Positions 15,567 to 27,000 of a stretch of DNA of 64,000 nucleotides are shown here, piece after piece. The DNA is from Kalymmatonema hyalinum WJT4-NPBG1. GTDB lineage: Bacteria > Cyanobacteriota > Cyanobacteriia > Cyanobacteriales > Nostocaceae. Made by a program: the position numbers and the translations under genes. The number at the start of each line of letters is the position of its first letter. Position 1 is the first letter of the stretch. The notes below the pieces were generated by a model. That model was not told the DNA's origin. It did no database searches and was given only the letters and a program-made list of their open reading frames with translations. The stretch spans positions 1 to 64,000 of the forward strand of contig JAHHIB010000020.1 of assembly GCA_019359075.1 (NCBI GenBank), in the 5' to 3' direction.

Positions 15567-17123
15567 TTAAGCCACTTGATAAGCCTGTTGACGTTGGTTT
15601 GTTCGTAGAATCTTGGCATGTGTCTTCCTGGTAACTCTTTTGTTGGTTGTCGCTTTCTTGATTGGTTGGTGAGAAACAATATCGTACACAGCCTCGACTG
15701 CAGACTCGATAGAACCCTGAAGCCAAGCAGGATATTTAGAACAATGTTCACCAGCAAAGAACAGAGTCTTTTGCGGTCTAGCAGCTTCCAAGTAACTGAT
15801 GGTATGGTTAGATTCATCTGTCATATCATCGCTCCAATGAACAGTACATCCACCAGCACTCCACTCGTAATTGCCCCAGGCGATCGAAGCCACATCTAAC
15901 ACCATACCAGGAGTTTGAATTTCTGGGTGAACTTTGCTGACAACGTTCTTGACGTAAGCGTGACGCTGTTGCTCAGACATCATCCCCAAGCGTAGAGCAT
16001 CATCGCCGATGGTATAACTAGCAAGCATCGTACTTCCACGTTCGGGGTTGAATTTCACAGAAGGATAGTATGTTTGGCGAACGCCATCACCGCTGAAGGA
16101 TGCACCACCCTTAATACCTTGTTTTTCCCAAAAAGCTTGTTGAGTGTGAAATGCAACCTTGGTTGCTGGACAATATATAGTATTGTGGATAGAGTCGAGT
16201 TTTCTAGAGTCAAATCCGCTCAACTCCATCTTACGCATTACCGAGAAAGGAATAGTGCATAACACATAGTCGCAACGACGCGTCTGCAACTGTCCGTTTT
16301 CCAAGTAATCCAATTCTACGTGGTCTGGACGCACCCGCATTGCCACGATTTTTTGGTTGCACTGAATCGGAGCTTTGATTGATGCTACCAGGCGTTGGAT
16401 AAGTTGGTCCATTCCGCCTTTGAGTTGTAATAAATCGTGACTGGTTTCAACTAAGATGTCGCTCAGGAACATATCCAAGGCTTTGCTGCAACGAGCGCGA
16501 AAACTTGGGTTATCTTTAATAAATGCCTGTAGGTCGATAGTTTCGCCGTCTTCGCTAAAATAAGGTTCTAAATCCAGTCTTTCCAATTCATCCATGAGAT
16601 GTAATTTCAAGTCAGAATCCAAACTTTCACGCAAATTTCCAGGAGAGATGGTATTGACAATGGTTTTCAGCCATGCTGCAAACAACCGAGTTTTTTCACT
16701 GTAACGAGTGTCGGTAAAGATTCCTTGATAACGTTCTTGAAGGAGGCGAGGTGCGTCTTTCATGCGGAAGACATTTCCTTCGATGTTCATGAAAGCGTTT
16801 TGTTCTTCAAAGACTGTGACAAATTTGCAGAGTTTGTCAGCTAGTCCCAGTTCGTTTACGTAGTGCAGTGTATGCTGGTGTTCGCTGGGGATACGCATTG
16901 CGCCGAGTTCTGCGTAGGCTGCATCAGGAGAATTACCGAAACGGTGTGTCCAAACTCGACCGCCGACGCGCGGGCTACCTTCCATAATATCGACTTCATG
17001 ACCCAGACGTTCTAATTCGTAAGCTGCAACTAAACCTGCAATTCCTGCACCCAGGATGGTGATGCGCTTACCTTTTTGGATGTTCGCCACTTTGCACATA
17101 TCGAGCATTGTTGTGGTGTCCAT
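15567..17123 (-). CDS. Flavin L-amino-acid oxidase (VioA/RebO-like)
   Basis: A 518-residue FAD amine oxidase: the dinucleotide-binding motif ITILGAGIAGLVAAYELERLG near residue 20, RVGGRVWTHRFG next, and the C-terminal FAD motif LFFAGEHCSKYPAWLQGSIES. The frame is open to 17453, but ATG at 17123 has AGAGGAATTTCAAA before it and fits family length. The upstream extension does contain a signal-like hydrophobic run, so an exported longer form is not excluded. With the VioB/RebD-type gene next on the strand, the expected reaction is oxidation of L-tryptophan (or another aromatic amino acid) to its imine, the substrate for dimerisation. Confidence 0.88.
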   Translation of the reverse strand: MDTTTMLDMCKVANIQKGKRITILGAGIAGLVAAYELERLGHEVDIMEGSPRVGGRVWTHRFGNSPDAAYAELGAMRIPSEHQHTLHYVNELGLADKLCKFVTVFEEQNAFMNIEGNVFRMKDAPRLLQERYQGIFTDTRYSEKTRLFAAWLKTIVNTISPGNLRESLDSDLKLHLMDELERLDLEPYFSEDGETIDLQAFIKDNPSFRARCSKALDMFLSDILVETSHDLLQLKGGMDQLIQRLVASIKAPIQCNQKIVAMRVRPDHVELDYLENGQLQTRRCDYVLCTIPFSVMRKMELSGFDSRKLDSIHNTIYCPATKVAFHTQQAFWEKQGIKGGASFSGDGVRQTYYPSVKFNPERGSTMLASYTIGDDALRLGMMSEQQRHAYVKNVVSKVHPEIQTPGMVLDVASIAWGNYEWSAGGCTVHWSDDMTDESNHTISYLEAARPQKTLFFAGEHCSKYPAWLQGSIESAVEAVYDIVSHQPIKKATTNKRVTRKTHAKILRTNQRQQAYQVA

Positions 17124-17885
17124 TTTGAAATTCCTCTTGCAAATTAGTTTGTTGTTTGTTTTCGGTGTTTCAACCGCTTCATAAGTTTGATAGAGGTGAG
17201 GAATTTTTTTTATGCACTCTGATCTGCACCGATCGCAAACAAGTGACGCGCTGACTGGCGCGGATAAGCATTGTGCCGAGATGGGCGACGTGAAAATTGA
17301 CGCGGTGATAAGCGCCATGAAAATCAGTAATGACAGCTTCTTTCCCTTCAAGTAGAGCGTGCTGCGATGGTGCGGAGCACCCGCATAATTGCGATCGCTC
17401 GAACGGGCGATCGCGTTTGGGATCATGTTGCATTTAGAGTCGATGAAGGGCAAGGATTTGATTGAATTAAGCCTCTAATCATGAAACGCGACATGGCAGT
17501 ATAAATCTAAGTACTGCATTTACATAGTTATATTTATTACGTTTATTTAAAAAAAAAGCAGCTTTGTATTCATGATTACAAATAATTTTAATATTATCTA
17601 AATTCCTTGGTTAGAAACAAATATGTCGATTGATAGAAGGTTGTATAAACAGTTAATAGTATGTTTAAAAGTTAGTGATAGCGATTGTTGTCAAGGTAAA
17701 CAGCCTTAATAGTTTTTAGGCAGTCCAGAAAAACAGCAAACGCTTCTTGACCAGATAGTGCTTACTGCCCTTGTAGTAGGAAAAAGTAAGCTAAAAGTGG
17801 ATTTTTTGTAATTCCTATGATCTGGTGAGAGAGCATTTGGGAACAAACAATTCTATTTCCTACAAAGATAAAATTGAGATAACCT
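17124..17885. promoter_or_regulatory. Divergent region between the oxidase cluster and the glycosyltransferase-mutase gene
   Basis: About 760 bp separate the oxidase start and the plus-strand fusion gene. The first 330 bp are an open extension of the oxidase frame with HIP1-rich sequence (two GCGATCGC-like sites at 17391-17415). The rest is AT-rich and seems non-coding. Promoters for both directions should be here; no specific operator was recognised. Confidence 0.4.
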
Positions 17886-20330
<2,445 letters not shown>

Positions 20331-20377
20331 GTTGTAGAGTGGGCAATGCCCACTTTTGTATGTGTCTTGGCGGTTAA

Positions 20378-20509
20378 TATAACGGTTCTCGTTTGAGGGC
20401 AATACAAATCTTGTGGGGTGGGATTGGTGCCCGTCCTATATCCGGGCGGGCGTTAATCCCATCCCACAAGAATCTAGAACTGTATTCCATTCAATTGAGA
20501 ACCGCTATA
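20378..20509. repeat. MITE-like inverted-repeat element of 132 bp
   Basis: Terminal inverted repeats TATAACGGTTCTC and GAGAACCGCTATA match at 12 of 13 bases. Inner arms CTTGTGGGGTGGGATT and AATCCCATCCCACAAG match at 15 of 16. The whole element could form a long hairpin. No reading frame is inside. One end recurs at 1188. It occupies most of the 299-bp gap between two plus-strand genes; the remainder (20515-20590) is a GCG-rich dispersed repeat. Confidence 0.7.
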
Positions 20510-20629
20510 AAACGTAGACGCGCAGCGGCGTGCCGCAGGCTACCGCACGCCTTCGCATTCGCGCAGCGTCTCCGACAGGAGAAGAACGCCAAGTAAAGAA
20601 AAAGAAAATATTAAAATTGAGTTTAAAGT

Positions 20630-22858
20630 ATGACTTCCTTCAACTCAACACTCGAAAATGATCGCTCAAAACTTCCTCCTTTGGAAGTGTGGGCTGGTGT
20701 GGAGTGTACGGTTAATCGTGTGGGTGATGAGTATTTCGACCAGTTGGAACGCAACGGTCATGCAACGCGCTTGGATGACCTAGACTTATTCGCCGAACTT
20801 GGGATAAAGGCGATCCGCTACCCGGTGCTGTGGGAGCGAACCGCACCCAACGGGTTGGAGAATGCAGATTGGTCGTGGGCGGATGAGCGACTAGGGCGAT
20901 TGCGCGAACTTGGCATCAATCCGATTGTGGGATTAGTGCATCATGGTAGCGGACCGCGTCACACTAGCTTGATAGATCCAGAATTTCCAGAGAAACTAGC
21001 TTTGTATGCCCGTGCAGTTGCTGAACGTTATCCTTGGGTAACGCATTACACACCCGTGAACGAGCCACTGACAACGGCGCGTTTCAGTGGAATGTACGGG
21101 CACTGGTATCCTCACGGAACAGATGGGTTAACTTTCGGTCGTGCTTTGTTGGGAGAGTGTCGTGGGGTTGCCCTTTCCATGCAGGCAATCCGAGAAGTCA
21201 ACCCCAACGCCCAACTGGTGCAAACTGACGATTTGGGTAAGATTTACAGTACGCCAAAGCTGGCGTATCAAGCAGAATTTGAGAACGAGCGGCGCTGGTT
21301 GACCTTTGATTTATTGTGCGGTCGAATAACCCCGACTCATCCGATGTGGCGCTACCTGCACAAGTGTGGCATCAGTGAAGCTGAACTTGATTGGTTTGTA
21401 GAAAATCCCTGTCCGCCAGATATCATCGGGATTAACCACTACCTGACGAGCGATCGCTTTTTGGATGAGCGTATGGAACGCTATCCGACTAGCTCGCATG
21501 GGGGCAATGGGCGGCACGAGTACGCAGATATAGAGGCAGTGCGGGTTTGTGCTGAGGGTGCAGCAGGTCCGCGCAACTTGCTACTAGAAGCATGGGAACG
21601 CTATAAACTGCCAATTGCTATTACCGAAGCTCACCTCCACTGCACCCGCGAGGAGCAGCTGCGCTGGCTTTATGAGGTCTGGAGTGCGGCGCTTCAATTA
21701 CGAGCTCAGGGTGTGGATGTCCGCGCTGTCACTGCTTGGTCGCTCCTGGGCACCTACGATTGGAATAGCTTAGTGACTCGCTGGGTCGGCTACTACGAGT
21801 CAGGCGTGTTTGACTTGCGTTCGTCACGTCCCAGACCGACAGCAATTGCCAAGATGATACGCGACCTATCCGCTGGGCGCAAACCAGATCACCCACTACT
21901 TGATACACCCGGATGGTGGCATCGGCAAGAGCGGTTATTATACCCGGCGGTGAGTTGTTTAAAAGAAAGCAGTGGGCAGCCGGGAGTAGGGGGAGAAATG
22001 ACTCCCTCATCTTCCCCATCTCCCCTAGCCATCGTGGGTGCGAGAGGAACCTTGGGAAGGGCTTTTGCGCGGTTGTGCGAAGTGCGGGGTATCTCGTACC
22101 GCCTGTTGACACGTCAAGAGATGGACATTGCTGATCCTGCCTCTGTTGATGCTGTTCTAGCTGAGTTGAAGCCGTGGGCGGTTGTGAACGCTGCGGGATA
22201 CGTGCGGGTGGACGATGCGGAACGCGAACCCCATGTTTGTCTGCGGGTGAACGCTGAGGGACCAGCGATTTTAGCTGCTGCTTGCGCTCAGCATAACGTG
22301 GGGCTACTGACTTTCTCGTCAGACCTGGTATTTGACGGTGCTGTGTTCAACCCTTATATAGAAAGTGATACCGTTGCCCCCCTGAATGTGTATGGGTGCA
22401 GCAAAGCTTTGGCAGAAAAGCTGGTATTGAAGGTTAATCCCGCATCGCTGATCATTCGCACCAGTGCATTTTTCGGTCCTTGGGATGATTACAATTTCGT
22501 CACTATTGCCCTACGTCAACTCAGTGCTGGAAATTCTTTCGTCGCTGCCGAGGATGGGATTGTTTCGCCTACGTATGTGCCGGATCTTGTCCATACTAGT
22601 CTGGATTTGTTAATTGACGGCGAAAGTGGCTTGTGGCATTTGGCTAACAAAGGTGCGATCACATGGGCTGATTTGGCACGGCTAGCGGCGAAAACAGCAG
22701 GCTTTAATCCTAGCAATGTGATTGCCCTGCCAACGCGAGAACTTGGTTTAACCGCTAAGCGCCCGACTTACAGCGTTCTTGGTACCAATAGGGGTGAGTT
22801 AATGTCATCTCTTGACAGTGCGATGTCTCGCTATTTTGATGAGTGTCAACGATTTTAG
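20630..22858 (+). CDS. GH1-like glycosidase fused to RmlD-type reductase
   Basis: A 742-residue fusion. Residues 1-440 are a family-1 glycoside hydrolase barrel with the acid/base motif TPVNEPLTTARFSG (Glu near 141) and a nucleophile region ITEAHLH (Glu near 331) where the usual motif is TENG. Residues about 465-740 are a short-chain reductase of the dTDP-4-dehydrorhamnose reductase family: AIVGARGTLGRAFARL, VVNAAGYVRVDDAE, FSSDLVFDGA, and YGCSKALAEK with catalytic Tyr and Lys. The linker is encoded by simple-sequence DNA. The pairing suggests a sugar-nucleotide role, perhaps a transglycosidase and reductase for one deoxysugar; hydrolysis need not be the true activity. It lies between the mutase fusion and galE. 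Confidence 0.85.
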   Translation: MTSFNSTLENDRSKLPPLEVWAGVECTVNRVGDEYFDQLERNGHATRLDDLDLFAELGIKAIRYPVLWERTAPNGLENADWSWADERLGRLRELGINPIVGLVHHGSGPRHTSLIDPEFPEKLALYARAVAERYPWVTHYTPVNEPLTTARFSGMYGHWYPHGTDGLTFGRALLGECRGVALSMQAIREVNPNAQLVQTDDLGKIYSTPKLAYQAEFENERRWLTFDLLCGRITPTHPMWRYLHKCGISEAELDWFVENPCPPDIIGINHYLTSDRFLDERMERYPTSSHGGNGRHEYADIEAVRVCAEGAAGPRNLLLEAWERYKLPIAITEAHLHCTREEQLRWLYEVWSAALQLRAQGVDVRAVTAWSLLGTYDWNSLVTRWVGYYESGVFDLRSSRPRPTAIAKMIRDLSAGRKPDHPLLDTPGWWHRQERLLYPAVSCLKESSGQPGVGGEMTPSSSPSPLAIVGARGTLGRAFARLCEVRGISYRLLTRQEMDIADPASVDAVLAELKPWAVVNAAGYVRVDDAEREPHVCLRVNAEGPAILAAACAQHNVGLLTFSSDLVFDGAVFNPYIESDTVAPLNVYGCSKALAEKLVLKVNPASLIIRTSAFFGPWDDYNFVTIALRQLSAGNSFVAAEDGIVSPTYVPDLVHTSLDLLIDGESGLWHLANKGAITWADLARLAAKTAGFNPSNVIALPTRELGLTAKRPTYSVLGTNRGELMSSLDSAMSRYFDECQRF

Positions 22859-22999
22859 ATTTTTGTCATTTGTCAATCATTTCTAACTCTATACGGGCGT
22901 TGCTTTCGACCAGAAATATTTTTGCTTCGTGGCTTCGCCCCTACCTAATTCATTGTTGAATCCAAAATATAAAATCTAAAACCTAAAATTAGTACAGTT

Positions 23000-23986
23000 A
23001 TGACAACTATTTTAGTTACAGGTGGAGCAGGATATATTGGCTCCCATGCTGTATTAGCTCTAAAAAACGCAGGTTATGAAGTCGTTGTTCTTGATAATTT
23101 GTCCAATGGGCATCGAGAACTTGTAGAACAGGTTTTGCAGGTAAAGTTGATTGTTGGTGATACGAGCGATCGCCCTCTTTTAGATAACATATTTACAACC
23201 CACAATATAACTGCGGTGATGCATTTTGCTGCCTACATTGCCGTAGGTGAATCTGTCACTGACCCAGCCAAATATTACCACAACAACGTCGCAGGCACCC
23301 TGACGCTTTTAGAAGCAATGCTTGCTGCTTCCATCAACAAGTTTATCTTTTCTTCTACTTGCGCTCTTTATGGTGTGCCCAAGTTTGTGCCGCTGACTGA
23401 AGACCATCCTCAAGACCCTATCAGTCCCTATGCAACTACCAAATGGATGGTAGAGCGAATCTTGTCTGATTTTGATACAGCTTATAATCTCAAGTCTGTC
23501 CGTTTCCGCTACTTTAACGCCGCAGGTGCTGACCCAACTGGGTTGTTAGGTGAAGACCACGAACCAGAAACTCACCTCATACCACTAGTGCTTATGGCTG
23601 CTTTGGGTAAGCGCGAATCCATTTTGATTTTCGGTACTGATTACCCTACGACTGACGGTACTTGTATTCGAGATTACATTCACGTAACAGACTTGGCACA
23701 AGCACATGTTCTGGGTTTGGAGTATCTCCTGAAAGGAGGAGATAGCGAAGTCTTTAATCTAGGGAATGGCAGTGGGTTTTCAGTCAGAGAAGTCATCGAA
23801 AGCGCAAAGGAAGTCACGGGAGCTGAAATCAAAATAGAGGAGCGCGACAGAAGACCAGGCGACCCGCCTATTTTAGTCGGCAGCAGCGACAAAGCAAGTA
23901 AAGTTTTGGGTTGGCGTCCCCAATACCCAAACATTAAGGACATCCTCACCCACGCTTGGCAGTGGCATCAGCGACGGCACGGGTAG
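23000..23986 (+). CDS. galE: UDP-glucose 4-epimerase
   Basis: A 328-residue extended SDR with NAD motif TGGAGYIGSHAVLAL at the N terminus, SSTCALYG with catalytic Ser/Thr, YATTKWM with Tyr and Lys, and the GalE-typical RYFNAAGADPTG and GNGSGFSVREVI. It interconverts UDP-glucose and UDP-galactose, so it supplies the substrate of the mutase encoded 3 kb upstream. It is on the same strand as the two fusion genes with a 141-bp gap containing a repeat of the ATCCAAAAT type, and may be transcribed with them. Confidence 0.95.
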   Translation: MTTILVTGGAGYIGSHAVLALKNAGYEVVVLDNLSNGHRELVEQVLQVKLIVGDTSDRPLLDNIFTTHNITAVMHFAAYIAVGESVTDPAKYYHNNVAGTLTLLEAMLAASINKFIFSSTCALYGVPKFVPLTEDHPQDPISPYATTKWMVERILSDFDTAYNLKSVRFRYFNAAGADPTGLLGEDHEPETHLIPLVLMAALGKRESILIFGTDYPTTDGTCIRDYIHVTDLAQAHVLGLEYLLKGGDSEVFNLGNGSGFSVREVIESAKEVTGAEIKIEERDRRPGDPPILVGSSDKASKVLGWRPQYPNIKDILTHAWQWHQRRHG

Positions 23987-24008
23987 TCTACACTTTAGAC
24001 AGTTTTGC

Positions 24009-27000
24009 CTAGCGTAGCGACATATCGGCAAGGTTGGCGACGGCTGCAACTAACGCGGCTGGCTCCACTGGCTTGGCAATATGCTGTTGAAATCCTGCGG
24101 CAATTGCCTGTTGGTAATCAACTTCACCCGCGTAAGCCGTTAGGGCGATCGCTGGAATTTGCCCTCCCAGTTCTGGTGGCATTGCTCTGATTTGACGCAT
24201 CAGCATATAGCCGTTTATTTCAGGCATTCCGATGTCGCTTAACAGCACATTTGGTTTAAACTGAGTGAGGGCTTGTAGTGCTTCAGTTGCCGATGCTACC
24301 TGTGTCACTTCTGCTCCAGACTGCTCTAAAATGAAAGCAATCAACTCTCGTGTATCAACTTCATCATCCACAACGAGAACTTTCAGCCCATTTAAATCGG
24401 GAAACTCATCAGACTGTCTATCACTCTGTTGCTCATGTAGATGAATCTTCATCAGCGGCAGCGTGACTGTAAAGGTTGCTCCCTGTCCTTCACCCAAACT
24501 TTCTGCCTTAACCGTACCACCGTGTAGCTCTACGATGTGGCGGACAATCGCTAAACCTAACCCCAGTCCACCGAATTTCCTGGTCGTTGTGGCGTCAGCT
24601 TGTCGGAAGTACTCAAACACATGCGGTAGAAACTCAAGAGCAATTCCCTTACCTGTATCGCGCACTTGAAGCTGAGCCACAGAACCAAGCGACTCTAAAC
24701 GGATTTCTACTTGTCGACCTTCTGGTGTAAACTTAATAGCGTTGGAAAGCAAATTCCAGATGACTTGCTGTAAGCGAGCTGAATCGCCTGAAACTTGTCC
24801 TATGTTCTCCTCAAACACGGTCACTAGCTGAATCGATTTGGCTTGGGCAGCTAACTGCACAGTTTCTATTGCTGCTGCGATCGTAGATGCCAAATCAACT
24901 GCACCAAGCTTCAGGGTGAGTTTGCCTTGTAGGATGCGAGAAACATCCAGCAAATCTTCGATCAGTTCGGTCTGGAGTTTGGCGTTCCGCTCAATGGTTT
25001 CTAAGGCGCGAGCAGTAGTTGCTTCATCATGCTTTCTAGCTCGTAGTAACTTCGACCATCCGAGTATGGGGTTGAGCGGCGTGCGAAGTTCGTGGGAGAG
25101 GACTGCCAAGAATTCATCTTTGATGCGGTTAGCTTGAATCAATTGCTCTGTTTGCCGCTGGAGAGCTTGTTCTGCAAGGTGGCGTTCACGAAGTGCGCGT
25201 TCTCGTTCGGTGATGTCAACCGCAACTCCTCCTACCAGGCATTGCCCAGACACATCCGCAATCGGAAACTTGTACACCAGAAAATCGCCGAGCGTGCCAT
25301 CTGTGCGAGGGGCATGCTCAATCGCCTCAACGACTTGCTTTGTCTGGGCAACCATTCTAATGTTATCAAGGAATTGCTGAGCGATTTCAGTCGGATATAG
25401 CTCGAAGATACTTTTGCCGATCGCATCGTCTGTTGGTAGCTTGAATATGCGATAATAAGTTTGACTGAGGTAAATGACACGCCCGTCTGCATCTGTCATC
25501 CATGATGCGGCTGGACTGTTATTCATAAAAGCTTGAAATCGCTCTTCACTGTGGCGTAGCGCTTCAAGAGCCTGCTTGCGCTCGCTAATGTCGAGAATGA
25601 ATGCGACCGCCTTGTGCCGAGACTCGCCTACCAAAGAGTAGCCAATCACCACCGGGACACGAGAACCATCCTTGCGAATGTATTCCTTCTCATAAGCTGT
25701 ACACGCTCCCTTTTCCATTGCTTCGGCAATAGCCAGTTCATCTAGATAAAGGTGCTCAGGTGGCGTGATATCAATCCAGCGTAGTCTGCCTGCTTCGATA
25801 TCCTCTTGCGTGTAGCCCACAATTCTCAAGAACTCGTCATTGGCTTCACTGATACCACCGTCCACATCACTAAAGACAATGCCAACCACATTTGCTTCGA
25901 CGAAACTTCTAAGCCGCTCTTCACTGGCTTGAACCGCTGCTTCTGCCTGCTTGCGCTCAGTGATATTCATTATGCTCACCAAGACGCTGTGAAATTTTGC
26001 GGTTGGCGGCGGAAAGGTCATCGTAAAAAGGACGTTGAGGCGTTCTCCGTTTATAGTTTGCAGAATGGTTTCAGATTCAAAGTAAGTTTCGCAGTTAGCA
26101 AGCGCCAGGAGTTGTTCAACGAACACCTCTAGGGTTTCCGGTACAAAGACTTGGTCAAGTGAAGCCAAGAGTTCATTTTTGTTTTGAGCGCCAAACATCC
26201 GCACCGCCGTGTCATTCACGTTGACAATTCTTACCATGTCAACTGCCTGTTGAAGGAACTCAGGGTGTTCCGCGAAATAGGCGCGAAAATTTTGGACTCC
26301 TTGCGCTTTTAAATGAGCGATCGCTTCTTGCACAAGAGAAAAATCTTCTTCCCAAATCGCCACGCCTGCGGCTTCAAAGATATAGCGGTATTTTCTCTCC
26401 TGTTCTTGGAGCGCCTCCTCCGCCTGCTTGCGTTCGCTAATATCCCGAAAATAAACGGCAAGACCATCTGGCGAAGGATAGGCGTGCACTTCCAGCCACT
26501 TACCTATCGGCTGACCAAATTCTTCAAAGACAACGGCAACCTGCTCAGTAACAGCACGGTGAAATTCTTGATACGACAGACTTCCGACTGTCTCTGGAAA
26601 CACCTCCTCCCACACCTGCTTGCCGAGCAGTTCTTCACGGGTTTTGTGTAAAAGCCGCGTGGCTTGCTGATTGACATAGGTGTAGCGCCACTGGTGGTCG
26701 AAAGCCACAAAGGCATCAGTGATGCTTTCAAGAATGTTGCTGATTTGGTCACGGGTTGCCTCAGCGGCACGTTGTGCCGTTTCGCTAACAGCACGTAATT
26801 CCTGCTCTCGCCGCGTTGCTTCCTGACGCAATCGAGCCATCTCTAAGTTAGCATTCACACGAGCCAGGAGTTCACGGGCAGAAAAGGGCTTAACCAAATA
26901 GTCGTCTGCCCCAGCTTCCAAACCTTCAATGCGGGACTCTTCCCCAGCACGCGCAGAAAGCAGAATGATGGGGATTTCTCTCGTGTGCGGATCAGCCCTC

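Noticed and set aside
17124-17453. N-terminal extension of the amino-acid oxidase with a signal-like hydrophobic run
   Set aside because: ATG 17123 has a good ribosome site and gives family length; the extension contains HIP1-rich intergenic-type sequence. An exported form remains possible but less likely.
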